Shown: positions 1-5,249 of the stretch, in pieces
Layout: each line of letters begins with the position of its first letter
How positions within the stretch are numbered: position 1 is the first letter of the stretch
Source of the DNA: Bacillota bacterium
GTDB lineage: Bacteria > Bacillota_I > Bacilli_A > Acholeplasmatales > Acholeplasmataceae
Reading direction: 5' to 3'
Length of the DNA stretch: 5,249 bases
Assembly (NCBI GenBank): GCA_027620815.1
Contig: JAQCDH010000054.1
Location: 1-5,249 of the forward strand
Translations under genes and position numbers: made by a program
Notes under the pieces: generated by a model
What the model saw: only the letters and a program-made list of their open reading frames with translations
What the model was told of the DNA's origin: nothing
Databases searched by the model: none

Positions 1-1
1 C

Positions 2-454
2 ATTCAATTACTTAAAACATTAGATGTGTTTTTAGACATTCAGCCTCAATTCTTAACAACAGATCTTCCTCAAACATTAGATTTATTTGAAACCCCTCCG
101 AAAATGGTTTTTCCATTTAAAACCTATCATGATGAAAACATTTTATATGGGTATTCATCAGATGCTCCAGTTGAAGACCCCAATCCATTACTCGGTATGT
201 ATGCGGCGATTACTAGAAATATTGGCTATACGTATCAAGAAAGTCAAAAAATGACACGATATCAAGCGATTAAAGCATACACTACCCATGCTTGGATACT
301 TTCAAAACATCATGGCGGTTACTTAAAAAAAGAGTATCCTGCGCATTTCGTGGTTTTTAAAAAAGATTTATTTAACATAGAAGAAACTGAATTTAAAACG
401 TTAAAAGTTTCACAAACTTGGATGTTAGGAAAAAACATTTATCAAGGACCTTAA
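2..454 (+). CDS. YtcJ-like metal-dependent amidohydrolase, C-terminal part (5' end cut by window)
   Basis: The reading frame is open from base 2, so the true start lies upstream; the GTG at 26 is an internal Val codon. The 150 visible residues match the end of the YtcJ/AepA-like branch of the amidohydrolase superfamily (Amidohydro_3). In order they show a QPQFL segment, the motif SSDAPVEDPNP (about 155-187), the AAITRN stretch, a helix resembling 'T..eAl.ayT', and a closing beta-sandwich strand set (GGYLKKEYPAHFVVF) ending in a GKNIY-type tail. In the family, the Asp of the SDAPVE motif (codon 161-163) lies at the end of a TIM-barrel strand and is a catalytic metal-site residue. The His ligands and the Lys of the metal centre would lie upstream, outside the window. 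These enzymes hydrolyse amide-like bonds, but the substrate of most YtcJ proteins is unknown. The gene seems to be a separate unit from the exporter cluster downstream. Confidence 0.85.
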   Translation: MQLLKTLDVFLDIQPQFLTTDLPQTLDLFETPPKMVFPFKTYHDENILYGYSSDAPVEDPNPLLGMYAAITRNIGYTYQESQKMTRYQAIKAYTTHAWILSKHHGGYLKKEYPAHFVVFKKDLFNIEETEFKTLKVSQTWMLGKNIYQGP

Positions 455-465
455 GGTGCTTTTTT
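444..465 (+). terminator. weak Rho-independent terminator candidate after the amidohydrolase gene
   Basis: AAGGACC and GGTGCTT can pair around a TTAA loop with one G-G mismatch, followed by a run of six T (460-465). The stop codon TAA lies in the loop. The stem is short and imperfect, so termination may be only partial. Confidence 0.45.
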
Positions 466-473
466 AATTGAAG

Positions 474-496
474 AAGATTATGTAAAACATAGTCTT
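474..496. promoter_or_regulatory. near-perfect 23-bp palindrome, possible operator upstream of the ABC exporter gene
   Basis: Two 10-base arms (AAGATTATGT and ACATAGTCTT) flank an AAA centre. Nine of ten positions are complementary; the exception is T478 against G492. The core TATGT-AAA-ACATA is perfect. No T-run follows, so it does not look like a terminator. It sits just upstream of the likely promoter of the exporter gene, as expected for a site bound by a dimeric regulator of MarR, TetR or GntR type. No regulator gene is visible in the window. The same arms could form an RNA hairpin with a three-base loop if read-through from upstream occurs. Confidence 0.45.
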
Positions 497-520
497 ATAA
501 CAACCTTACCTTGCTTTGAT

Positions 521-529
521 TGATACAAT
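521..529 (+). promoter_or_regulatory. extended -10 promoter candidate for the exporter cluster
   Basis: TGATACAAT fits the extended -10 pattern TGnTATAAT with one mismatch. No good -35 lies 17 bases upstream. Transcription would start near 535-537, leaving a leader of about 12-15 bases before the start codon. The alternative is -35 TTGCTT (511-516) with -10 TATATA (533-538) at a 16-base spacing. Either choice leaves the palindrome at 474-496 just upstream. Confidence 0.4.
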
Positions 530-537
530 GTATATAT

Positions 538-544
538 AGAGAGG
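538..544 (+). promoter_or_regulatory. ribosome binding site deciding the exporter start
   Basis: AGAGAGG lies five bases before ATG 550 and only two before ATG 547. The spacing favours ATG 550 and argues against the in-frame TTG at 520, which lies upstream of this site. Confidence 0.6.
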
Positions 545-549
545 TTATG

Positions 550-2880
550 ATGTTACAACTCCAACATATTAGAAAAATTTATCCATTAAAATCAAATGAT
601 GTCGTTGCATTGAAAGATGTCACTCTTTCTTTTAGAAAAAAAGAATTTGTGTCGATACTTGGACCTTCAGGTTGTGGTAAAACAACGATGCTAAACCTCA
701 TTGGAGGATTAGATCGATACACATCTGGAGATTTAAAAATTGATGGCATTTCAACAAAGGATTTTAAAGATTCAGATTGGGACCAATATCGTAATCATCG
801 CATTGGATTTGTATTTCAAAACTATCATCTCATTCCACATTTAAGTGTTATTGAAAACGTTGCACTTGCATTAACATTATCAGGAGAAAGTAAAGCAAGT
901 CGTTTAGAACGTGCAAAAGAAGTTTTAATCTCTGTTGGATTAAATGATCAACTTGTAAAAAAACCAAACCAATTATCTGGTGGACAGCAGCAACGTGTTG
1001 CCATCGCCAGAGCACTTGTTAACGATCCAGATATTATTTTGGCGGATGAACCAACAGGTGCGATTGATTCAAAAACCTCTAGGATGATCATGGATTTACT
1101 TAAAGAGATTTCAAAAACGAGACTTGTCATTATGGTGACCCATAATCCAGATCTTGCAAAGACGTATAGCGACCGTATTATTGAATTTTTAGATGGTGAA
1201 GTCATTGCTGATTCCAATCCTTTGGAATTAATCGCGAGTGAAACGCAAACGCACATTAAAAAGAAAACAGCGATGTCTTATCTCACCGCACTTAGTCTAT
1301 CTTTTAAAAACTTACTTACTAAAAAAATTCGAACAGTGATTACTGCCTTTGCAGGGTCAATCGGAATTATTGGAATTGCACTTATTTTATCAATTTCAAA
1401 TGGGTTTCAAATATATATTACCAATGTTCAACAAGAATTACTTTCAGCAGTTCCTATTACCATTGAAGAACAAACATTAATACTACCAGATTCACTACCA
1501 ACAGGTCCCCCTATTTTTCAAGAAACGAATCCATTACCTTTATTTCCAAATGGGTTATTTGTGACACCGTATACACCGGTTCAACAAATATCAAACTATA
1601 GTCATTTCAATGTTTTAACAGATGATTATATGACGTACTTAGATGGGTTAGATTCCTCTTTATATCAAGATATCACGTATCGTTATGATGCAGAACCACT
1701 TGTATTAAGAGCATCAGAAGAAGGCGATATTAGACGTATTTCATCAGGTAGTATTCGTATGCGTCAACTCAATACCGATAATCCTGATTTAATTGATAGT
1801 CAATATGATGTTTTATACGGCCGATTGCCAGAAGATGATGCACTTGAAATGGTGATTATTATTTCAAATCGTAATCAATTAAGAGACTTTATCTTAGATA
1901 ATTTAGGGTTTGATGGAGAAGATGAAATTTCTTTTGATGCCTTAATCAATATGAATTTTAAACTCGTGCATAGTGGCATTTTTTACCAACAAAATGAAAA
2001 CGGTAAATTTTATTCAGATGCAAATATTGCTTACAATTCAGAAGAAGCTGTTGACTTAAAAATAGTTGGGATCATTCGTATTCAAGAAGGTGTCGATTCA
2101 GAATTATTAAGTGAAGGTTTTGGATATACTCAAGCAGTGATGGACCATATCTTAGAAGCCTCAAAAGATGCACCGATCATAGAAGCTCTAACTGCAAATT
2201 TAGAAGCTGGTGGGTTTGAAGGTCCTTACCCTTCTGTCTTTGATGATGCAGTTTATGAAAGAAGAAGCGATGTCATTAATTTACTGCAGTTTTTAGGTGC
2301 TGAGCAATTTCCAAGTCGAATTACGATTTATGCCAATGATTTTTCAGCGAAAGAATCAGTTTCTAGTTATTTATCAGCATACAATGATGATATTCCTGAT
2401 AGTGAAGTGTACCGAAAAATTATTCATACGGATTTCACGCAAACTCTCTCGTCTTACTTATCTCAAATTGTCACAAATATCACGTATTTACTCGTTGCAT
2501 TATCAGGTATCTCTTTACTTGTATCTTCTGTTCTCATTGGGATTATCACTTATGTTTCTGTCATTGAACGAACGAAAGAAATAGGTGTACTTCGTGCCAT
2601 TGGTGCACGTAAAAAAGATATTTCAAGAGTGTTTAATGCAGAAACAATTATCATTGGATTTTTATCTGGATCATTAGGAATTTTAGTGACAGTTTTACTT
2701 AATCCAATCATCAACAGTTTAATAGAACGATTTGCTGATATTAAAAATATTGCTGTCTTAAATCCGCTAACAGCATTAACCTTAATCATATTAAGTATTG
2801 CATTAACCTTGATTGCCGGCTTTATTCCTGCTAAAATAGCATCGAGAAAAGATCCAGTGGTTGCACTGCGTACGGAGTAA
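550..2880 (+). CDS. MacB-like ABC exporter, ATPase fused to FtsX-type permease
   Basis: A 776-residue single-chain half-transporter. Residues 1-225 are the ATPase: Walker A GPSGCGKT (38-45), Q-loop Gln 90, signature LSGGQ (142-146), Walker B IILADEPT (162-169) with catalytic Glu 167, and switch His 198. The D-loop reads GAIDS where GALDS is usual. A linker leads to TM1 (about 263-284), an extracytoplasmic domain of about 350 residues (290-640), and the FtsX domain with TM2 (about 642-668), TM3 (699-721) and TM4 (740-761), ending in the family's typical RKDPVVALR tail. This is the MacB order: ATPase first, then four helices with the large loop between TM1 and TM2. It would work as a dimer that couples cytoplasmic ATP hydrolysis to movement of the outer domain. 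Relatives of this length in low-GC Gram-positives are mostly unassigned, and peptides, lipoproteins or antimicrobials are possible substrates. The start codon could be ATG 547. The next gene begins one base after the stop. Confidence 0.92.
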   Translation: MLQLQHIRKIYPLKSNDVVALKDVTLSFRKKEFVSILGPSGCGKTTMLNLIGGLDRYTSGDLKIDGISTKDFKDSDWDQYRNHRIGFVFQNYHLIPHLSVIENVALALTLSGESKASRLERAKEVLISVGLNDQLVKKPNQLSGGQQQRVAIARALVNDPDIILADEPTGAIDSKTSRMIMDLLKEISKTRLVIMVTHNPDLAKTYSDRIIEFLDGEVIADSNPLELIASETQTHIKKKTAMSYLTALSLSFKNLLTKKIRTVITAFAGSIGIIGIALILSISNGFQIYITNVQQELLSAVPITIEEQTLILPDSLPTGPPIFQETNPLPLFPNGLFVTPYTPVQQISNYSHFNVLTDDYMTYLDGLDSSLYQDITYRYDAEPLVLRASEEGDIRRISSGSIRMRQLNTDNPDLIDSQYDVLYGRLPEDDALEMVIIISNRNQLRDFILDNLGFDGEDEISFDALINMNFKLVHSGIFYQQNENGKFYSDANIAYNSEEAVDLKIVGIIRIQEGVDSELLSEGFGYTQAVMDHILEASKDAPIIEALTANLEAGGFEGPYPSVFDDAVYERRSDVINLLQFLGAEQFPSRITIYANDFSAKESVSSYLSAYNDDIPDSEVYRKIIHTDFTQTLSSYLSQIVTNITYLLVALSGISLLVSSVLIGIITYVSVIERTKEIGVLRAIGARKKDISRVFNAETIIIGFLSGSLGILVTVLLNPIINSLIERFADIKNIAVLNPLTALTLIILSIALTLIAGFIPAKIASRKDPVVALRTE
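2874..2877 (+). promoter_or_regulatory. ribosome binding site of the FrnE-like gene, inside the exporter gene end
   Basis: GGAG lies directly before the exporter TAA and four bases before ATG 2882. This selects that ATG over the in-frame TTG at 2861 and suggests that ribosomes ending the exporter reinitiate on the next gene. Confidence 0.65.
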
Positions 2881-2881
2881 T

Positions 2882-3529
2882 ATGACAATAGAAATTTGGT
2901 TTGATTTTATGTGTCCTGAAAGCTATTTACTACAAATGTCTTTTTTAGAAGCTTTGAAACAATATCCAGATAAAAACATTGATGTTTTATATCGCAGTTA
3001 TGAAATGATTCCGAAAATGGAAGAAGACACAGAAATCTCACTTTATGATGTGATTGCAAAACATTTACTCACAGAACGAGATGAAGTGGAAGCTTTCTTT
3101 AAAGACTTTCCTATCATACAAGATCAAAAACCATATCCGGTCTCTCATATTCATAGGCTTTCACATTTAGCAAAAATCAACCATCAACAACATTCATTTA
3201 TAACAACAGTGTTAAAAGATTATTATGAAAATCATGTCAATGTTAGCGACCATCAGTATTTATTAAACACGTGTCTGAATCTCGGTATCCCGCAAGATAA
3301 AATACTTGAAGTTTTACAGTCTAATAAATTTCAAATGCAAGTGGACTCAAACCGTGAAAATGCCATATTAAAAGGCATTCATCGTATCCCACACATGAGA
3401 ATTAATGGGATTCAACCGATGTATGGATTTCAAAAAGTAAATCAACTCATTCAAGCATTTGATTACGCGAAGCAACTAGAAAAAAGAAAAGATGTGTGTG
3501 ATGATGACACATGTGCGATTACCAAATAA
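2882..3529 (+). CDS. FrnE/DsbA-family thioredoxin-fold protein with altered active site (CPES)
   Basis: 215 residues. The N-terminal strand IEIWFDFMCPESY (3-15) matches the start of FrnE-type DsbA proteins, which usually read IxxWxDxxCPxCY. The first cysteine is kept (Cys 11), but the second is Ser 14, so the site is monothiol. The helical insert covers about 45-150, and the cis-Pro loop is RIPHMRING with Pro 170. The C-terminus carries a CX4C pair (Cys 206 and Cys 211), a feature described in Deinococcus FrnE. Cys 131 is the only other cysteine. No signal peptide is visible, so it should be cytoplasmic. FrnE proteins are disulfide oxidoreductases or isomerases linked to oxidative stress; with one active-site Cys, this one may exchange disulfides with its own tail, or act as a glutaredoxin-like or binding protein. 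It lies one base after the exporter and two before the tRNA, so it is almost certainly co-transcribed with both. Confidence 0.85.
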   Translation: MTIEIWFDFMCPESYLLQMSFLEALKQYPDKNIDVLYRSYEMIPKMEEDTEISLYDVIAKHLLTERDEVEAFFKDFPIIQDQKPYPVSHIHRLSHLAKINHQQHSFITTVLKDYYENHVNVSDHQYLLNTCLNLGIPQDKILEVLQSNKFQMQVDSNRENAILKGIHRIPHMRINGIQPMYGFQKVNQLIQAFDYAKQLEKRKDVCDDDTCAITK

Positions 3530-3531
3530 GC

Positions 3532-3608
3532 CGGGACGTGGCGTAGCTTGGTAGCGCGCTTGGATGGGGTCCAAGAGGTCGCAAGTTCAAATCTTGTCGT
3601 CCCGACCA
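3532..3608 (+). tRNA. tRNA-Pro, anticodon GGG
   Basis: A full 77-base cloverleaf with encoded CCA. The acceptor stem CGGGACG (3532-3538) pairs perfectly with CGTCCCG (3598-3604), followed by discriminator A3605 and CCA (3606-3608). The D stem is GCGT/GCGC (3541-3544, 3554-3557). The anticodon stem CTTGG/CCAAG (3559-3563, 3571-3575) closes loop ATGGGGT, with anticodon GGG at 3566-3568 and G37 at 3569. The T arm is GCAAG/CTTGT around TTCAAAT (3581-3597). C1-G72 and the overall sequence resemble bacterial tRNA-Pro. It reads CCC and CCU. Loop positions 32 and 38 are A and T, a pair reported as conserved in GGG-anticodon tRNA-Pro. It begins two bases after the FrnE stop and ends 18 bases before the peroxidase ATG, with no visible promoter or terminator of its own. 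Confidence 0.97.
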
Positions 3609-3615
3609 TAAAAAA

Positions 3616-3621
3616 AAGGAG
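3616..3621 (+). promoter_or_regulatory. ribosome binding site of the peroxidase gene
   Basis: AAGGAG, five bases before ATG 3627. It lies only seven bases beyond the tRNA CCA end, so tRNA 3' processing would leave a very short leader that still holds the site. Confidence 0.75.
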
Positions 3622-3626
3622 AAAAC

Positions 3627-4157
3627 ATGTCTGTTTTCAATTACGAAGTAGAAACGTACAAGCATGAACAAGTATCACTTAAGACCTATCAAGGAAACGT
3701 TTTATTGATTGTTAATACTGCACCAAAATGCGGTCTTGTTGGTCAATATGAAGGCCTTCAAAAATTATATGAGACTTACAAAGATCAAGGATTTGAACTA
3801 CTCGATTTTCCTTGTAACCAATTTATGAATCAAGCTTCTCAAAGTAACGAAGAAATTCAATCTTTTTGTGAATTATCTTATCATACGACATTTACAACAT
3901 TTGCTAAAATTGATGTCAATGGTAAAAACGCACATCCTTTATATCAATACATCAGAAAACAAGCACCGCTTGATCGTGATGGACAAGGGAAGTTAAAAAG
4001 AGTATTACTTACAAAATTAATGGGTTCTAAAATTAAATGGAACTTTACTAAATTTTTAGTCAATCAACAAGGTGAAGTCATCTATAGATTTAGTCCAACG
4101 GTTCAACCTGAAAAAATCGCACCATTTATTGAAACGTTATTAAAACAAAAGGTCTAA
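3627..4157 (+). CDS. glutathione peroxidase family thiol peroxidase
   Basis: 176 residues, a normal length for the bacterial GPx/BsaA family. The peroxidatic Cys 35 lies in NTAPKCGLVGQY. The second family motif is DFPCNQF (60-66), followed by the tetrad Gln 69, and the third is KWNF with Trp 138 and Asn 139, so all four catalytic-tetrad residues are present. Cys 81, in the helix before the TTFAKIDVNG strand, matches the resolving cysteine of thioredoxin-dependent GPx enzymes. It therefore probably reduces hydrogen peroxide and organic hydroperoxides with thioredoxin, not glutathione. One deviation is NQFMNQASQ, where most members have NQFGxQEPG. There is no signal peptide, so the protein is cytoplasmic. 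It is the last gene of the central cluster, and its stop codon lies inside the terminator stem. The FrnE-like gene upstream supports a thiol-redox role. Confidence 0.93.
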   Translation: MSVFNYEVETYKHEQVSLKTYQGNVLLIVNTAPKCGLVGQYEGLQKLYETYKDQGFELLDFPCNQFMNQASQSNEEIQSFCELSYHTTFTTFAKIDVNGKNAHPLYQYIRKQAPLDRDGQGKLKRVLLTKLMGSKIKWNFTKFLVNQQGEVIYRFSPTVQPEKIAPFIETLLKQKV

Positions 4158-4175
4158 CAGTGTTAGACCTTTTTT
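4147..4175. terminator. strong bidirectional terminator between convergent genes
   Basis: A perfect 12-bp stem (4147-4158 with 4162-4173) closes an AGT loop and runs into six T (4170-4175) on the + strand. The four A at 4147-4150 give a shorter T-run on the - strand. It contains the peroxidase TAA (4155-4157) and abuts the DUF4956 stop (4177-4179), so it can end both transcripts. Confidence 0.9.
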
Positions 4176-4176
4176 A

Positions 4177-4866
4177 TTATAGTTTTTCTTCAATGGATAA
4201 GTGATAATCTTCATATAAGGTAACATCTAAGTTACCATTGATGTCACGAATCGCATCAATTAATATTTTTGGATCATCATCTTTTTTAATGATGATTTTA
4301 TAGCTGAGTTTAAAAAGTGTTCCAAACTCAGTGGATTTGACTTTATCAAGTTTAAATGATTTTGTATGTTTTTTTAAGACATCATCCACAACACCTTTTA
4401 AATTCATTTGTTCTGGAATATAAAATACAAGTTTTGCAAATGAACGTGTTTGTTGAAGTAAAATTTGTGATAATAATGCAAGTATAACTGATAAAAAAGT
4501 GGTAATAATGATACCCATTAAAACATACCCCAATGCAATGGATAAACCGATACCAACAGATGCAAGAATAAAGCCTAAATCAGAAGAATCATTCATCGCA
4601 AGTCTAAAACGTACAAGTGTAAAGACGCCTGCTAAACTAAATGCACGTGCTAAATTATTAGAAACAAGTAAGACAATAATACTCACAACAAGTGGCATAA
4701 TAAGTAACGTAAATAAGAAACTTTTATCATAACCATCTTTACGATGAGATATATGATAACTAAAAGCTAGCATAGATCCTAGTAAGGTTGCCATAAATAA
4801 TACGATGAGTAGTGTTGAAATGGTGAGTGGTTCTAAAGTTAATACCCAATAAATCGTTAAAGACAT
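4177..4866 (-). CDS. DUF4956 membrane protein, partner of the VTC-domain protein
   Basis: 229 residues. The hydrophobic N-terminal half has about four membrane helices (roughly 14-36, 49-69, 97-115 and 116-137). Between the second and third lies the hallmark segment NNLARAFSLAGVFTLVRFR (70-88), which identifies the DUF4956 family. Residues 140-229 form a soluble, charged, probably cytoplasmic domain. The molecular function is not established. Members are often encoded beside a VTC-type polyphosphate-polymerase domain, as here, so an anchoring or channel role for that partner is a reasonable inference. The start ATG 4866 has a good ribosome binding site and overlaps the end of the upstream VTC gene by 10 bases (ATGTCTTTAA), which points to translational coupling. 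The gene ends at the terminator shared with the peroxidase gene. Confidence 0.88.
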   Translation of the reverse strand: MSLTIYWVLTLEPLTISTLLIVLFMATLLGSMLAFSYHISHRKDGYDKSFLFTLLIMPLVVSIIVLLVSNNLARAFSLAGVFTLVRFRLAMNDSSDLGFILASVGIGLSIALGYVLMGIIITTFLSVILALLSQILLQQTRSFAKLVFYIPEQMNLKGVVDDVLKKHTKSFKLDKVKSTEFGTLFKLSYKIIIKKDDDPKILIDAIRDINGNLDVTLYEDYHLSIEEKL

Positions 4867-5249
4867 AATGATTCTCCTTTATGTTGTTTTAAAGATAATC
4901 CTATTTTTGAAAGAGATCTGCTATACATATGATGTGAGGATAGATATTGAGAAAGAAATCTTGGAAGTGATTGATCGTATTTAATCTCTAAAATCACAGT
5001 ATCTGAGTCAAATAACGATTTCTTTTCCGCTTTGAATGTATAAGAAACATCATAATCAAATGTAATACGCAAGTTTTCTTTTTGATCTTCAAAAGCAATG
5101 CGGCCATATTCGATAAGACAATATTTTTGAATTGGATCTTGTGTAATAGAAGTTAAATAAGATGTTGGAAAACTTTCTAAAATCAGTGATTGATAATTAT
5201 CTAATGAAGTTGAATCTTCTTTAAATGTCATTCTTTTTTTGTGTGACCG
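4857..5249 (-). CDS. VTC-domain (polyphosphate-polymerase-like) protein, C-terminal part (5' end cut by window)
   Basis: The frame stays open past ATG 5231 to the window edge, and the extra codons (RSHKKR) match the 'xKKR' segment of VTC domains, so ATG 5231 is internal and the start lies outside. The 130 visible residues carry later VTC landmarks: EYGRIAFEDQ followed by LRITFDYDV (two tunnel-type arginines), the TVILEIKYDQSLP strand with the Glu-x-Lys pair, and a closing SLSKIGL that corresponds to the family SKY motif. VTC domains are triphosphate-tunnel folds. In yeast Vtc4 this fold makes polyphosphate from ATP at a membrane. Bacterial versions next to DUF4956 are presumed relatives but the activity is not shown by the sequence. 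No membrane helix is present in the visible part; DUF4956 may supply the membrane link. The N-terminal basic and acidic residues of the tunnel cannot be checked here. Confidence 0.8.
   Translation of the reverse strand, partial: RSHKKRMTFKEDSTSLDNYQSLILESFPTSYLTSITQDPIQKYCLIEYGRIAFEDQKENLRITFDYDVSYTFKAEKKSLFDSDTVILEIKYDQSLPRFLSQYLSSHHMYSRSLSKIGLSLKQHKGESLCL
4874..4880 (-). promoter_or_regulatory. ribosome binding site of the DUF4956 gene
   Basis: Reads AAAGGAG on the - strand, seven bases before ATG 4866, and lies inside the last codons of the VTC gene. It supports this start despite the overlap. Confidence 0.75.

Noticed and set aside
26..28. GTG as the start of the first gene
   Set aside because: The frame is open to the window edge, and the visible part is only the C-terminal end of a much longer amidohydrolase family.
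520..522. TTG as the start of the exporter
   Set aside because: It lies inside the promoter candidate and upstream of the ribosome binding site; family members begin as MLQLxxIRKIY, which fits ATG 550.
948..1256. open frame on the - strand inside the ATPase region
   Set aside because: It lies opposite strongly conserved ATPase motifs, and its protein has no recognisable features; it is a shadow.
2297..2584. second + frame inside the permease region
   Set aside because: It overlaps the exporter throughout and has no plausible ribosome binding site or family resemblance.
2861..2863. TTG start for the FrnE-like gene, overlapping the exporter
   Set aside because: The family starts directly before the first beta strand (IEIWFDF), and GGAG at 2874-2877 is placed for ATG 2882.
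2550..2888. open frame on the - strand over the FtsX domain
   Set aside because: It is antisense to conserved transmembrane segments; its hydrophobicity comes from the opposite strand's coding pattern.
3492..3512. inverted repeat ATGTGT/ACACAT just before the tRNA
   Set aside because: It has only six base pairs around a nine-base loop, and it encodes the acidic CX4C tail; the repeated GAT/GAC codons explain it.
4499..4732. + strand frame inside the DUF4956 gene
   Set aside because: It lies antisense to the family's hallmark motif and has no initiation signal.
5229..5231. ATG as the start of the VTC gene
   Set aside because: The frame continues upstream with RSHKKR, which matches the VTC domain, so the gene is cut by the window edge.

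Overview
The window looks like chromosomal DNA of a low-G+C, Gram-positive-type bacterium. By eye it is about one third G+C, all six genes end in TAA, the Shine-Dalgarno sites are GGAG-like, and TGG is used for Trp with no in-frame TGA. Standard code, compact layout and gene content would fit an Acholeplasma- or Izemoplasma-like mollicute or a relative among the low-GC Firmicutes. That placement is an inference, not something the sequence proves.

Left edge (2-454, +): the C-terminal part of a YtcJ-type amidohydrolase. It ends at a weak terminator-like hairpin. A spacer of about 95 bases follows, holding a near-perfect 23-bp palindrome (474-496), an extended -10 promoter candidate (521-529) and a ribosome binding site.

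Central cluster (550-4157, +): four genes packed head to tail. First is a MacB-like ABC exporter with ATPase and FtsX permease in one chain. One base later comes a FrnE/DsbA-like thioredoxin-fold protein with an altered active site (CPES in place of CxxC) and a CX4C tail. Two bases after that is a tRNA-Pro with anticodon GGG, and 18 bases later a glutathione-peroxidase-family thiol peroxidase. No terminator or clear promoter is visible inside the cluster, so the tRNA is probably cut out of a messenger RNA. FrnE and the peroxidase suggest a thiol-redox theme; the exporter substrate cannot be read from the sequence.

Right side (4177-5249, -): two convergent genes, a VTC-domain (polyphosphate-polymerase-like) protein cut by the window edge and a DUF4956 membrane protein, overlapping by 10 bases. 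They face the central cluster across one strong hairpin (4147-4175) that can terminate transcription both ways. The pair is probably a membrane-linked polyphosphate or triphosphate-tunnel module.

I see no mobile element, CRISPR array or phage signature. The most noteworthy points are the tRNA-Pro(GGG) embedded in an mRNA, the one-cysteine FrnE active site, and the palindrome in front of the exporter gene.
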